Positions 38,524-48,505 of a DNA stretch of 64,000 bases are shown here, piece by piece. The position numbers were made by a program, and so were the translations under genes. The notes below the pieces were generated by a model. It searched no databases. It saw nothing but the letters and a program-made list of their open reading frames with translations, and had not been told where the DNA came from. Where the stretch lies: positions 2,790,001-2,854,000 of the forward strand of contig NZ_CP131601.1 in assembly GCF_030685535.1 (NCBI RefSeq), given 5' to 3'. The DNA is from Photobacterium leiognathi. Its GTDB lineage: Bacteria; Pseudomonadota; Gammaproteobacteria; Enterobacterales; Vibrionaceae. Each line of letters opens with the position of its first letter. The stretch's first letter is position 1.

Positions 38524-39429
38524 ATGCAGCCACAACAACTTCGTCAACTCTCTCGGCAATTAGTCCGTCAATTAGGCATGCTCAATAGCCAATGTGGACA
38601 ACTCGCCTTAACCCCAGTGCAAGCACATACCTTGATTGAACTTGAGCAAGGCCCTTGCACAGTCAATCAAATGGCTGAGCGACTACGAGTTGATAAATCC
38701 AATGCCAGCCGTAATCTTGCTATGTTGCTCAATCAAGGACTTATTGATTCAGTCCCAAATCCTGACGACAAACGTAGCCAACTGTCTCAACTTACCTCAA
38801 ATGGTAAACGCACTCTCACCGCCTTGCACCACCAACTCGATCAAGATACCCAAGCGATTTTAGATCAGCTTGATCAAGACGAAATCGACCAACTCGAAAG
38901 TAGTTTGCTCCGTTACTACAAAGCGCTAACGATCACAGAACATCAACAAGGTTATACGATAAGAGCAATCACACCGCTGGATAATGCCGCCGTTGCAGCG
39001 CTTATTCGTCGGGTATCAGCAGAATATGGATTAACACCTGATAAAGGTTTTAGTGTTGCCGATCCCCACCTTGATGATCTGTGTCAGCACTACCAAACAG
39101 CGAATAGCCGCTATTGGGTGATAGAAAAAAATAATCGGATTTTAGGCTGTGGTGGAATCGCACCGTTAGCGGGTGATACACAGTGGAGTGAGCTACAAAA
39201 AGTCTTTTTCTTACCCGAACTCAGAGGCAAAGGACTCGCACGAACACTGACCGTTAAAGCGTTAAAGTTTGCCAGAGAAAACGGCTTTAAAGGCTGCTAT
39301 TTAGAAACCACAGAAGTATTAAAAGAAGCAGTGAAACTCTATCAATCTCTGGGCTTCGTTGATATTCCTACCGCATTAGGCAGTACCGGGCATGATGCTT
39401 GTGAAATTCACATGCTAAAAACCTTCTAA
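38524..39429 (+). CDS. MarR-GNAT fusion: regulator with acetyltransferase domain
   Basis: A 301-aa fusion. Residues 1-140 are a MarR-type winged helix; VNQMAERLRVDKSNASRNLAML is cut by the recognition helix and NPDDKRSQ is the wing. Residues 145-301 are a GNAT acetyltransferase with the acetyl-CoA-binding loop RGKGLART. Such fusions are widespread but their small-molecule substrate is generally unknown. AAGGA precedes the ATG. The 5' flank contains no neighbour on the same strand, so autoregulation from its own promoter is likely. Confidence 0.88.
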   Translation: MQPQQLRQLSRQLVRQLGMLNSQCGQLALTPVQAHTLIELEQGPCTVNQMAERLRVDKSNASRNLAMLLNQGLIDSVPNPDDKRSQLSQLTSNGKRTLTALHHQLDQDTQAILDQLDQDEIDQLESSLLRYYKALTITEHQQGYTIRAITPLDNAAVAALIRRVSAEYGLTPDKGFSVADPHLDDLCQHYQTANSRYWVIEKNNRILGCGGIAPLAGDTQWSELQKVFFLPELRGKGLARTLTVKALKFARENGFKGCYLETTEVLKEAVKLYQSLGFVDIPTALGSTGHDACEIHMLKTF

Positions 39430-39461
39430 CCCGTTATTAAGGTGTAAGGTTAAGATAATAA

Positions 39462-39495
39462 AAAAGCCTGCGGAGAGTGACTCAGCAGGCTTTAT
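39462..39495. terminator. Bidirectional terminator between MarR-GNAT gene and beta-mannosidase
   Basis: AAGCCTGC and GCAGGCTT pair around a 13-base loop with A and T runs on both sides, serving two convergent genes. Confidence 0.82.
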
Positions 39496-39516
39496 ATTTC
39501 TCACAAGTAGTATGAA

Positions 39517-41949
39517 TTAATAACTTTGTTTTAGGTGATAAACACGTAAACCTTGCACTAATTCATCAACACTTGCAGAGCCGATGTATTTCACTTGACG
39601 TTGGTGCTCAGGGACAAGAGTGAAACTTGAATCTTCAAAACGCCCTTCCCCTTCAAACTCAAGATGGACATAGAAAGCAGGCTTACTGCTACTTAGCATC
39701 ACAAAGATCTCACCATGTAACTCTGCTACCTCAAAGCGCAGATCAGGATCTTCTAATTCACACTCTTTCGGCTTGGCTGGGAAGTAGGTATTTTCAATTA
39801 ACTTCTCGCCATTACGTAAATGTACATGGAAGAAACCTTCTGTCTCGTGTCCCTCAAGATCTTCATTCAACCACTCCCACGTCACTTTCGTGCTATCTGG
39901 GTTTAAGAACTCTGAAATCGGTTCACGATATAAGATCTCACCTGCCCAACTTTGCCATACTACTTCACCTTTCAGCTCGGCACTGTCACGACCATCGTTG
40001 ATCAAATGCAGTTTCACCCCTTGTTCATCACGAATAAAGGTCGCCATTTGCTGATCAAAGAAACGACGCACATGGTAATGCAACTGCTTCCAACGACCAC
40101 TGTATTCCAGTGATGACCATGAACTTACTGACCAACAATCATTTAATTGCCAGTATAAAATGCCACGGTTCGTTGGCTTATGAGCACGCCAGTATTCCAC
40201 TGCAGTTTTGATCGCCATCGCCTGTTGTACCTGCGATAAGTACAGCATATTAACGAAACCATTAGGAAAGCGGAAATAGCGGGTAAACATCTCAGTGATG
40301 ATTGAGTTACCACGGCTGTTTTTCTGGTGACACTCAAAACTTGGTGAGGTGATGTTCCAGTCTTGCTCTGGTGCAAACGTCTTCACTGTAGGCAGAGATG
40401 ACTATGATTGAAAGCCAAACTCAGAGCAGAAACGTGGAGTAACACTTTGGTACGCTTCTAAGTCTTTACCTGAATGCCACACATCCCAAAAATGCATATC
40501 ACCACGTTTATCGTCATGCCAAGCATCACCAAAATCTAACTCACCGTTACATGGCGAACTCGCCCAGAAACGACGAGAAGGATCTTCTTGCTCAACCACT
40601 TCAGCTAATGCGCGATTTAAGCGATCGTAGTTCACCAAGTATTTCTCACGATTTTGACGAGACTCTGGGTACCAGCTGATTGCACCGATTACTTCGTTAT
40701 CACCACACCATAGCGCAAGGCTGGCGTGATCTTTTAGACGACGCACCTGATATTCCACTTCTTGACGCACTTCTGCCACAAAGTCAGGGGTTGATGGATA
40801 TAGCGCACAGGCAAACATAAGATCTTGCCATACTAAGATCCCAAGCTCATCACATAGCTCATAGAAGATGTCTTTTTCATACATGCCACCACCCCATACG
40901 CGTAGCATGTTCATATTGGCGGCAACCGCATCTTCTAACAGTGAACGGTAACGTTCATCAGTCATACGCGCAGGCATCGCATCCATTGGGATCCAGTTTG
41001 CACCACGAGCTGAAATATCAACATCGTTCACTTTAAAGACCATACTTTGGCCTAGCTCATCATCTTCAGTGATCAACTCAAGCTTACGCAGACCGATCTT
41101 CTTGTCGATCTTACTACCATCGGCTTCAATTTTAAGATCGTATAGGCGTTGTTTACCGTAACCTGCAGGCCACCAGCGACGAGGCTCAACAATACGGAAT
41201 AACACACAAGCTTTGGTTGCATCACGATCAAGCGTTAACTGGAAGGTTTGATCATCAAACGTGACGGCAGCTGTCGCTAAACCTTTATCTGACACCACTT
41301 CATAGTTAAGCGTAACGGAAAGCTCACACTCTTGCTCTAACCATTTTTGCTTAGTACTGATATGACTAATACGAACATGCTCAATTGGCTGTAATTCAAT
41401 ATCGCCATATACCCCTAATACAGATAAACAAATACCCCAGTCCCAACCCGCATGACATTGGGTTTTACGCAAGGTATTCATATGTGGAATTTGGTTGTTT
41501 CCTTCCGCCCATGGCACTGGAAATGGCAATTTATCAGCACGCTTTTTAGCAGCAAGATCGGCACGATGTAATACGATTTCAATACGGTTACTGCCTACTT
41601 GCAGACAACTTAATACATCTACTTTGTGGCGCATAAACATATTATTGAAATCAGCCACGGTGTGACCGTTTAAACGAATTTCAGCCACGGTATCAAGGTG
41701 ATCCATCACTAAATCCATCGCATTACAGGCTAACTGTGCTTCGGTTAAGTCGAACTGTCGACTTACGATCCAGTCGCATTCCCCAACCCATTGGACTTTC
41801 TTTTCATTAGTTGCCCAGTAAGGATCCGGGATCTCACCTGCAGCAAAAAGTGCAGAATGAACATCACCTGGTAAATCAATATGCAGATCTTGTAAAGCCG
41901 CTCGCTGAACACAGGTTAATTGCCATTGACCATTAAGCGAAATTGTCAT
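39517..41949 (-). pseudogene. GH2 beta-mannosidase interrupted by an in-frame amber codon
   Basis: The gene would encode about 810 aa of a GH2 beta-mannosidase (sugar-binding beta domain, immunoglobulin-like domain, TIM barrel). From the ATG at 41949 after GGAG, residue 516 is TAG (40402-40404). The same frame then continues without another stop for 294 codons to 39517. The stop comes directly after the nucleophile motif SEFGFQS (E510), removing the last barrel strand and the C-terminal domains. The downstream frame could start only at a GTG with no ribosome site. The general acid/base lies in CGDNE. I expect an inactive gene unless the TAG is suppressed or a sequencing error. Confidence 0.85.
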
Positions 41950-42093
41950 CATAACTCCAGCACTGAGTACACTCAGTAAGCTTGATAATAAAAAAGGTAT
42001 ATCTACGCAGTTTTTCAATAACACACTGTGATCATTATTAAAATTTGATCATTAAGCAGAATAAAAAGTGCGAGTCCCCACAGCTAAAAGGCG

Positions 42094-42124
42094 AAAAAGC
42101 CAGCAAAAATGCTAGCTTTTTTAT
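42094..42124 (-). terminator. rraB terminator
   Basis: AAAAGC.AGC and GCT.GCTTTT pair around AAAAAT with one mismatch. On - the stem is followed by TTTTTC, 24 bases or so after the rraB stop. Confidence 0.75.
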
Positions 42125-42144
42125 TATTCGTCTATTTTTAACGA

Positions 42145-42543
42145 TTATTCTTCGTCGTCGTACTCTTCATCATCGTCTTCACCAGACTCGAAGTAAGTAC
42201 CCCAACCGTCGTAATCGATCTTGTGTTTTTCAGCAAGTTTGATCAACTTCTCAGCTTGTTCATCGATCAATTCAGCTTTTAGTGCCGATTCCATTACCGC
42301 GTCAAAGCAAACAACCTTACCGCCGCCATCTTCTGGATCTAACTCAAGCTCTTCAGCTTCTAGTACTTCAAAACCAAGTTTAAATGCTTCTACAGCTGCA
42401 CCTTCTAGCTCTTCAAATGTATCAGCTGAAAAATGGTGCTCAATCGTATAAAGAGCATCTGGCTCACTGCCATCTTCAAGTAGTGCGGCAATAATTTCGC
42501 GCGTTTCTTCTTTTTGCTCTTCGATTAGTTCTGCATAAGACAT
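42145..42543 (-). CDS. rraB: Regulator of RNase E activity B
   Basis: A 132-aa very acidic protein that binds RNase E and inhibits a subset of its cleavages. The start [18 protein letters not shown], the central [10 protein letters not shown] and the DGWGTYFE motif followed by an Asp/Glu tail are typical of RraB. GGAGTG precedes the ATG. It is divergent from argF, an arrangement seen in Vibrionaceae and Enterobacteriaceae. Confidence 0.93.
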   Translation of the reverse strand: MSYAELIEEQKEETREIIAALLEDGSEPDALYTIEHHFSADTFEELEGAAVEAFKLGFEVLEAEELELDPEDGGGKVVCFDAVMESALKAELIDEQAEKLIKLAEKHKIDYDGWGTYFESGEDDDEEYDDEE

Positions 42544-42719
42544 GGGTTCACTCCAACTGTGGAATCAATTTGCTGGCAAATATCGCATGGTTTGCACTCA
42601 ATTACCACCTGTTAAAACACCACCACTGACAATTCCCTAAATAGCCTTTGTTATCCCACTGTGTTGGACTGCCTATAAGCCATGCTCAAGCTCAATTAAA
42701 GTAAATAAAATTGCTTAAT

Positions 42720-42737
42720 AAGCGAACAAGTATTCAC
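42720..42737. promoter_or_regulatory. Candidate ARG box upstream of argF
   Basis: AGCGAACAAGTATTCACA matches the 18-bp ArgR operator consensus at most conserved positions, with a perfect ATTCA right half. It lies 112 bases upstream of argF in the 305-base rraB-argF gap. The rest of that gap shows no gene. Confidence 0.45.
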
Positions 42738-42848
42738 AACAAGCTAATAATAAGATAAACATAACGTAACATTATTAAATATCGAGCACCTAGGGATGAC
42801 AGGTCGCATTCGATGTAAAGCAGCATAAAATGAACAGAGGGAACTCGT

Positions 42849-43859
42849 ATGGCTTTTAATCTTCGTAACCGTAACTTCCTTAAATTACTCGATTTTACTC
42901 CTCGTGAAATTCAACACCTGCTCGAACTCTCCGCTGAATTAAAGAAAGCGAAATATAATGGCTATGAACAGCCACGCCTGACGGGAAAAAATATTGCGCT
43001 CATTTTTGAAAAAGCGTCAACGCGTACCCGTTGTGCATTTGAAGTGGCAGCATTCGATCAAGGCGCACGCGTTACATATTTAGGCCCATCGGGCTCACAA
43101 ATTGGTCACAAAGAATCGATGAAAGACACCGCGCGCGTATTGGGTCGTATGTACGATGGCATTGAATACCGTGGATTTGGTCAGTCTGTGGTTGAAGAGC
43201 TAGGGCTATACGCTGGAGTACCAGTCTGGAATGGCTTAACCGATGAATTCCACCCGACTCAAATTCTGGCAGACTTCTTAACTATGCAAGAGCATGGACG
43301 TGGCAAACAGCTTCATGAAATCACCTTTGCTTATTTAGGCGATGCACGCAATAACATGGGTAACTCGCTACTTGTCGGTGCGGCAAAAATGGGGATGGAT
43401 ATTCGCCTTGTGGCGCCAAAAGCATTTTGGCCTGAAGCAGAGCTAGTCGCACAATGCCAAGCCATAGCAGCTGAAACAGGGGCGAAAATTACCCTAACAG
43501 AGAACGTGCAAGAAGGTGTGCAAGGCTGTGACTTCCTATATACCGATGTGTGGGTATCAATGGGTGAAGCAAAAGAAGCATGGGCCGAGCGTATTAAGCT
43601 GATGCTACCGTATCAAGTCAATATGGCGCTGCTCAAAGCAACAGGCAACCCAAATGTGAAATTCATGCACTGTTTACCCGCTTTCCATGGTGAAGACACG
43701 GTGATTGGTAAAGAGTTAGCACAAGAATATCCAGAGCTTGCACAGGGTATTGAAGTCACTGATGAAGTGATTGAGTCTAAACATTCCATTGTTTTTGATG
43801 AAGCAGAAAACCGTATGCACACCATCAAAGCTGTTATGGTGGCAACATTAGGTCACTAA
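42849..43859 (+). CDS. argF: Ornithine carbamoyltransferase
   Basis: A 336-aa enzyme that makes citrulline from ornithine and carbamoyl phosphate. The carbamoyl-phosphate motif STRTR, the HPTQ motif ([11 protein letters not shown]) and the ornithine-binding HCLP loop (MHCLPAFHG) are all visible. The length fits. GAGGG precedes the ATG. It is followed by the pyrimidine operon, so the two carbamoyl-phosphate users are adjacent. Confidence 0.96.
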   Translation: MAFNLRNRNFLKLLDFTPREIQHLLELSAELKKAKYNGYEQPRLTGKNIALIFEKASTRTRCAFEVAAFDQGARVTYLGPSGSQIGHKESMKDTARVLGRMYDGIEYRGFGQSVVEELGLYAGVPVWNGLTDEFHPTQILADFLTMQEHGRGKQLHEITFAYLGDARNNMGNSLLVGAAKMGMDIRLVAPKAFWPEAELVAQCQAIAAETGAKITLTENVQEGVQGCDFLYTDVWVSMGEAKEAWAERIKLMLPYQVNMALLKATGNPNVKFMHCLPAFHGEDTVIGKELAQEYPELAQGIEVTDEVIESKHSIVFDEAENRMHTIKAVMVATLGH

Positions 43860-43892
43860 TAACGATAGACAATTGATAGTTTTAGCAAACGC

Positions 43893-43920
43893 TTGCGTCA
43901 CTAAAAAATGGCGGTATAAT
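43893..43920 (+). promoter_or_regulatory. pyr operon promoter
   Basis: TTGCGT (43893-43898) and TATAAT (43915-43920) are 16 bases apart, about 30 bases before the leader peptide start. Confidence 0.8.
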
Positions 43921-43951
43921 CCTTGCCAATTTGTCTAACACGAGCTAACAA

Positions 43952-44047
43952 ATGAACCTGACAATAACGTTACTAACAACTTATCGTCACCGCTTTTTCA
44001 CGAAGGTTCGTGTTTCTATTTTTTCAAAAAAAGCCTCCTTTTGTTAA
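43952..44047 (+). CDS. pyrL: pyrBI leader peptide
   Basis: A 31-codon frame, MNLTITLLTTYRHRFFTKV onward to ASFC and TAA, placed between the pyr promoter and the attenuator. The T-rich stretch GTTTCTATTTTTTC lies within it and would make polymerase pause when UTP is low. The stop codon falls inside the terminator stem, so a translating ribosome near the polymerase would block the hairpin. The peptide sequence differs from the E. coli leader, but the architecture is the same. Confidence 0.8.
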   Translation: MNLTITLLTTYRHRFFTKVRVSIFSKKASFC

Positions 44048-44061
44048 GGAGGCTTTTTTTT
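44026..44061 (+). terminator. pyrBI UTP-sensing attenuator
   Basis: GCCTCCTT (44033-44040) pairs with AAGGAGGC (44046-44053), extended by seven A-T pairs and followed by eight T residues. It overlaps the end of the leader peptide, the signature of pyrBI attenuation. Confidence 0.9.
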
Positions 44062-44135
44062 GTCTGGAAATCGGCAAATAGCACGGTTTGACCGTTTATT
44101 AGCGTTATTTATTTTTATTTTGAGGGAAAGACGCC

Positions 44136-45065
44136 ATGGCTAATTCGCTGTTTAAAAAGCATATTATTTCCATCCCAGAACTAAGCCGCGCCGAGCTTGA
44201 ACTAATTATCCAAACCGCTGGACAATTAAAAGCCGAGCCAAATCCGGAATTGCTAAAAAACAAAGTTATCGCAAGTTGCTTCTTTGAGCCTTCAACCCGT
44301 ACTCGCCTTTCCTTTGAAACTGCTGTTCAACGCCTTGGCGGTACAGTGGTAGGTTTTGATACCGCAGGCAATACTTCGCTTGCCAATAAAGGTGAAACCC
44401 TGTCTGATTCCGTTCAAGTGATCACCTCTTATGTTGATGCCTTTGTCATGCGCCACCCTCAAGAAGGTGCAGCACGTTTAGCCTCTGAGTTCTCAAATGG
44501 TACGCCTGTGATCAATGGCGGTGATGGGGCAAACCAACACCCAACACAAACCCTGTTAGATTTATTCACCATCTATGAAACCCAAGGTACGCTAGATAAT
44601 ATCAACATCGCTTTTGTCGGTGATTTGAAATACGGTCGTACCGTGCACTCTTTAACACAAGCACTATCTAAGTTTGATAACGTGAAGTTCTTCTTTATTG
44701 CACCTGAAGTACTCGCAATGCCTGACTATATTTGTGAAGAATTAGATGACGCAGGTATCGCTTACAGCTTGCATAGCGATATGGAAGATGTGATCCCAGA
44801 GCTCGATATCCTTTACATGACTCGCGTCCAAAAAGAGCGCTTTGACGAATCTGAGTACGCACATATGAAAGCAGCTTACATCTTAACGGCGAAGATGCTT
44901 GAAGGTGCACGTGACAACTTAAAAGTGCTTCACCCTCTGCCACGTGTTGATGAAATTACGGTAGATGTCGATAAAACCAAGCATGCTTACTTCTTCCAGC
45001 AAGCAGAGAACGGTGTTTACGCACGTCAGGCACTATTAGCCCTAGTTCTTAACGAAACTTTATAA
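44136..45065 (+). CDS. pyrB: Aspartate carbamoyltransferase catalytic subunit
   Basis: A 309-aa catalytic chain of ATCase, first committed step of pyrimidine synthesis. STRTRLSFE carries the carbamoyl-phosphate site, HPTQTLLDL the HPTQ motif, and [10 protein letters not shown] the aspartate-loop proline turn. GAGGG precedes the ATG. It is co-transcribed with pyrI after a 15-base gap and controlled by the upstream attenuator. Confidence 0.97.
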   Translation: MANSLFKKHIISIPELSRAELELIIQTAGQLKAEPNPELLKNKVIASCFFEPSTRTRLSFETAVQRLGGTVVGFDTAGNTSLANKGETLSDSVQVITSYVDAFVMRHPQEGAARLASEFSNGTPVINGGDGANQHPTQTLLDLFTIYETQGTLDNINIAFVGDLKYGRTVHSLTQALSKFDNVKFFFIAPEVLAMPDYICEELDDAGIAYSLHSDMEDVIPELDILYMTRVQKERFDESEYAHMKAAYILTAKMLEGARDNLKVLHPLPRVDEITVDVDKTKHAYFFQQAENGVYARQALLALVLNETL

Positions 45066-45080
45066 GCAGGAGCGATGATC

Positions 45081-45548
45081 ATGTCTAAAGAAACCCAACT
45101 TAAAGTTGAAGCCATCAAAAACGGCACTGTTATCGACCATATTCCTGCTCACGTAGGCATCAAGGTACTAAAACTGTTTAGCATGGATAATTCAAACCAA
45201 CGTGTGACTATTGGTCTGAATTTGCCTTCGTCTGCACTTGGTGCAAAAGATCTGATCAAGATCGAAAACGTCTTTATCAATGAAGATCAAGCGAACCAGC
45301 TGGCGTTATACGCACCGAAAGCAACAGTCAATCAAATTGAAAACTATGAAGTGGTGAAGAAACTAAACTTATCACTGCCAGATTTTATCAGTGCGGTATT
45401 TAAGTGCCCGAACACGAACTGTATTTCACACGGTGAGCCTGTCGATAGTGGTTTTAAAGTATTAACCAAAAAAGCGGACATTCAGCTGAAATGTAAATAC
45501 TGCGAAAAAGTCTTCTCCCGCGAAATCGTGACCGAGTGCGGCGCTTAA
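45081..45548 (+). CDS. pyrI: Aspartate carbamoyltransferase regulatory subunit
   Basis: A 155-aa regulatory chain that confers CTP inhibition and ATP activation. The nucleotide-binding N-domain includes [12 protein letters not shown], and the four zinc cysteines are in CPNTNC and CKYC near the C-terminus. The ATG at 45081 has better spacing from AGGAG than the ATG at 45075. Length is close to the 153 aa of E. coli. Confidence 0.96.
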   Translation: MSKETQLKVEAIKNGTVIDHIPAHVGIKVLKLFSMDNSNQRVTIGLNLPSSALGAKDLIKIENVFINEDQANQLALYAPKATVNQIENYEVVKKLNLSLPDFISAVFKCPNTNCISHGEPVDSGFKVLTKKADIQLKCKYCEKVFSREIVTECGA

Positions 45549-45563
45549 CCTCAGTCAATTCTT

Positions 45564-45592
45564 TTGCCTGCTATGACCGCCATAGCAGGCAA
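45564..45592 (+). terminator. pyrI terminator
   Basis: A 12-bp perfect stem TTGCCTGCTATG/CATAGCAGGCAA with a five-base loop, 15 bases after pyrI. The T tract is short, so it may be leaky or a 3' end stabiliser. Confidence 0.7.
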
Positions 45593-45819
45593 TTAATCAC
45601 ATATCATCAACGAGCTTGCTACACAGTCAAAACCTATCTGAAAGTTGATATTAACATTATACATCAATACGTTATGCTAATCACCGTTTAGTGATAACCA
45701 TCAAGTTTCTTATTCTCCTTAATTGATATTATTTTATTCCCTAAAAGCATTCCCTTTCTTTTGCTTTGCGTCTTACTAGCACAGCCGCACCCAATAACAA
45801 TAAATATAAGGAGCTGTCC

Positions 45820-46311
45820 GTGACTGGACATGAATTCCCTAACGCTATTTCCTGTCATTTCAACGATGAAGATATGACTGTTGCCTGTAAACGGCTGTTA
45901 CAAAAACAAAGTTTTTCCACTCAAGATGATATTCGCCATTCATTAGTTGAGCTTGGCTTTGAAGATATTAGTCAATCTACGGTGTCACGTCTTTTGGCAA
46001 AGCTTAAAATCATTAAAGTACCCAATGCTTACGGCAAAAGAGTTTACTGCTTAACCGAAAGTACAGAGCCTGCACACCTGCACGCTGCAATTTCATCGCA
46101 AATAGAATCAGTTACCCATAATCAGCTACTCGTGGTGGTAAAAACACGTCCAGGTTGCGCACAACTGGTTGCTAGGATCATCGATCTCCATCCTCATACT
46201 ACGGTTTTAGGCACCATTGCTGGTAATGACACCATCATGGTTGCACCTCACGATATTCAGCAGATCGGAGAATGTGAAGCCGCGGTCTGTCAGTGCCTAG
46301 GCTTAAGATAA
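45820..46311 (+). CDS. ArgR-family regulator, probable paralogue
   Basis: A 163-aa ArgR-type protein. It starts with GTG at 45820 six bases after AAGGAG. Residues 20-80 form the winged helix (STQDDIRHSL, SQSTVSRLL, RVYCL), and residues 85-163 form the hexamerisation and arginine-binding domain. The usual GTIAGDDTI reads GTIAGNDTI here, so the first of the two aspartates that bind arginine is N136. The canonical argR of Vibrio lies elsewhere, beside mdh, so this is likely a second copy with changed ligand response. Position between pyrI and ridA hints at a role in arginine or carbamoyl-phosphate control. Confidence 0.82.
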   Translation: MTGHEFPNAISCHFNDEDMTVACKRLLQKQSFSTQDDIRHSLVELGFEDISQSTVSRLLAKLKIIKVPNAYGKRVYCLTESTEPAHLHAAISSQIESVTHNQLLVVVKTRPGCAQLVARIIDLHPHTTVLGTIAGNDTIMVAPHDIQQIGECEAAVCQCLGLR

Positions 46312-46464
46312 AAACCTCGATTACAGCTTGAATATCTCTTACTTTGTCCCCATAACTGTAACAATATCGGTGGCATGCTTAGCATGAATCCACTGTTTGC
46401 CTATATTTGCTCACGTTGTATTTACAGCGAATGAGCACAACCTGACAATAAGTAAGGAAAAACA

Positions 46465-46851
46465 ATGACTAAGGTTCTTCACACAGAGCAAGCTCCTGCT
46501 GCAATCGGTCCATACGTACAAGGTGTTGATCTTGGCAACATGGTACTAACTTCAGGTCAGATCCCTGTAAATCCAACAACAGGTGAAGTGCCTGAAGATA
46601 TCGCTGCACAAGCACGTCAATCTTTAGATAACGTTAAAGCTGTTGTTGAATCTTCAGGTCTACAAGTTTCAGACATCGTGAAAATGACGGTTTTCGTTAA
46701 AGATCTTAACGATTTCGCAGCAGTTAACGAAGTTTACGGTAACTTCTTCGACGAGCACAATGCACCATACCCAGCACGTTCTTGTGTTGAAGTTGCGCGT
46801 CTACCAAAAGATGTGAAAATCGAGATCGAAGCTATCGCTGTTCGTAAATAA
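46465..46851 (+). CDS. ridA: RidA, 2-iminobutanoate/2-iminopropanoate deaminase
   Basis: A 128-aa trimeric enzyme that hydrolyses reactive enamine/imine intermediates made by PLP enzymes such as threonine dehydratase. The substrate-binding Arg is in PARSCVEVARLP and the Glu in KIEIEAIAV. The size and conserved start (VLHTEQAPAAIGPYVQG) are those of RidA. AAGGA precedes the ATG. Location after pyrBI is conserved in gamma-proteobacteria. Confidence 0.95.
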   Translation: MTKVLHTEQAPAAIGPYVQGVDLGNMVLTSGQIPVNPTTGEVPEDIAAQARQSLDNVKAVVESSGLQVSDIVKMTVFVKDLNDFAAVNEVYGNFFDEHNAPYPARSCVEVARLPKDVKIEIEAIAVRK

Positions 46852-46902
46852 TCTCGTATTGATGGTGCGCGATTAAACTCATCTGCACCATAAAACAGAG
46901 AT

Positions 46903-46942
46903 AAAAAAAGCTGCCATGGTGAACGCCTTGGCAGCTTTTTTA
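46903..46942. terminator. Bidirectional terminator between ridA and idi
   Basis: AAAAAGCTGCCA pairs with TGGCAGCTTTTT around a 12-base loop, with A and T runs at either side for the two convergent genes. Confidence 0.9.
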
Positions 46943-46960
46943 TTGTGCGCTATTGATGGC

Positions 46961-47485
46961 TTATTTAATTGCAAAAGCAAATACTTGGCTAAACCATGCA
47001 GTAAATAACTCAGGCTGTGATACTAAAGCTTGCTTAATATCTTCTTCTTTCCACCAGCGATAATCCATCACTTCCTCAGGATTAGGTACAACGCTGATCT
47101 CACTAGCATCAGCGACTAAGACATGATCAAGTTCATGCTCAAACAGTTGGTTATCAAGCGTTGCGTGATAGCAAAAGTGACCAATATCGGTCAATGCGTT
47201 CACATCAGTGATCCCCATTTCTTCAGCTAATCGACGAATACCCGCTTGCTCTATCGATTCATGTTGACGAGGGTGAGAGCAACAAGTATTAGTCCACAAA
47301 CCACCGCTGTGATATTTGTGCATTGCACGTTGTTGTAGCAAATATTCTCGACCTGAAGGGGTATTACGGTACAACAGCACCGAAAAGGCCAAGTGCAACG
47401 CGCCCTCTTTATGCGCTGCCATTTTTTCTTGCAAGCCTTGGAATTCACCTTGGCTATCAACCAAGATCACATACTCTTCCGTCAT
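46961..47485 (-). CDS. idi: Isopentenyl-diphosphate delta-isomerase, type I
   Basis: A 174-aa Nudix-fold enzyme that interconverts IPP and DMAPP. HLAFSVLLY, the catalytic Cys in WTNTCCSHPR and the catalytic Glu in FEHELDHVL are visible. The ATG at 47485 gives MTEEYVILVD; the longer frame upstream adds 22 residues unlike the family. It adjusts isoprenoid precursors and is non-essential where the MEP pathway makes both. Confidence 0.92.
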   Translation of the reverse strand: MTEEYVILVDSQGEFQGLQEKMAAHKEGALHLAFSVLLYRNTPSGREYLLQQRAMHKYHSGGLWTNTCCSHPRQHESIEQAGIRRLAEEMGITDVNALTDIGHFCYHATLDNQLFEHELDHVLVADASEISVVPNPEEVMDYRWWKEEDIKQALVSQPELFTAWFSQVFAFAIK

Positions 47486-47603
47486 TATTCTTTTTCTTCT
47501 GTTAGCTATGATTCCCTGTATCTTCAGGGTAATAAAATAAAACAAGGACATGTCATCAACATGTCCTTGTTCATTAAAACTTGGTGTTCTCTATTATTAT
47601 ATT

Positions 47604-48332
47604 TTAGCGCTTGTTACGCTCATTCGCTTCAGCATTTAGCTCGGCTAACTTCTCTGCCATTAAATCATGACAACGAGTTGATAAGCTGCGAACATCATCT
47701 TTGCTTAAGCCATCCGTTGAAACAGGCTTCATTACTTCGACGATAACGACACCATTGTCCCAACGATTTAAGCTTACATTATCAGTAGAGCTACAAACGA
47801 TAGGCACAACAGGAACATTAGCACCGATAGCTGCATGGAAGGCGCCTGTTTTAAATGGCAATAAGCCACGACCACGCGAACGAGTACCTTCAGGGAACAT
47901 CCACACTGATACTTTATTTTGTTTGATCTTCTCAACCACTTGGCTAATGGTGCTCACAGCCTTACTGCGATTAGCACGATCAATTAAAATGTTACCTGTG
48001 ATCCAATACAACTGACCGAATAAAGGGATCCACACAAGACTCTTTTTACCTACCGTCACGGTACGTGGCATGATCGCACCAGATACTGTGAATAAGTCGT
48101 AGTTATTCTGATGGTTAGCAATATATACCGCAGAGCCTAGCTCTTCAGCTGCATCATCGGCGTAACGGATCTCTAATTTGATCCCGAGTACGCGTGACAT
48201 CTTGCTAAATAAGCGTCCAAACGTATAAACATGTTTAGGGTTACGTGGGCTTAATAAACAGTAACCACAGCCACCGATAAACATGACGATGGCAAAAATT
48301 GCGACAGCAAAAATCCGCAATAGAAAAATCAT
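47604..48332 (-). CDS. plsC: 1-acyl-sn-glycerol-3-phosphate acyltransferase
   Basis: A 242-aa inner-membrane enzyme that converts lysophosphatidic to phosphatidic acid. The catalytic HxxxxD is NHQNNYD, the substrate motif is FPEGTRSRGRG, and VPVVPI is motif IV. An N-terminal membrane anchor covers residues 2-24. The ATG at 48332 follows GAGGAG. It lies next to parC, as in E. coli. Confidence 0.93.
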   Translation of the reverse strand: MIFLLRIFAVAIFAIVMFIGGCGYCLLSPRNPKHVYTFGRLFSKMSRVLGIKLEIRYADDAAEELGSAVYIANHQNNYDLFTVSGAIMPRTVTVGKKSLVWIPLFGQLYWITGNILIDRANRSKAVSTISQVVEKIKQNKVSVWMFPEGTRSRGRGLLPFKTGAFHAAIGANVPVVPIVCSSTDNVSLNRWDNGVVIVEVMKPVSTDGLSKDDVRSLSTRCHDLMAEKLAELNAEANERNKR

Positions 48333-48461
48333 TTTAGCTCTCCTCAGCGTACAAGCGTTCGCTAGTATACTCAGCATAAGAGAAAATACACGCTTTATGT
48401 GTACGCTTTACCCATTAATTACAATAATGTTAATGGTAAAAACAGGGATAAATAACACAAA

Positions 48462-48487
48462 AAAAGCCCTCACAAGAGGGCTTTATC
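48462..48487. terminator. Terminator between parC and plsC
   Basis: AAAGCCCTC pairs with GAGGGCTTT around ACA/A, with A runs on the left and TTTATC on the right. On - it ends the parC transcript with a long T run. Confidence 0.85.
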
Positions 48488-48505
48488 TATTCATAAACGC
48501 AATCT

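Noticed and set aside
39517..40386. Separate second glycosidase gene downstream of the amber codon
   Set aside because: It is in the same frame as the upstream part, would start at a GTG with no ribosome site, and continues the same enzyme.
40402..40404. TAG as a recoded pyrrolysine codon
   Set aside because: No pyl genes are visible, and the lineage is not known to use pyrrolysine. A simple mutation or sequence error is far more likely.
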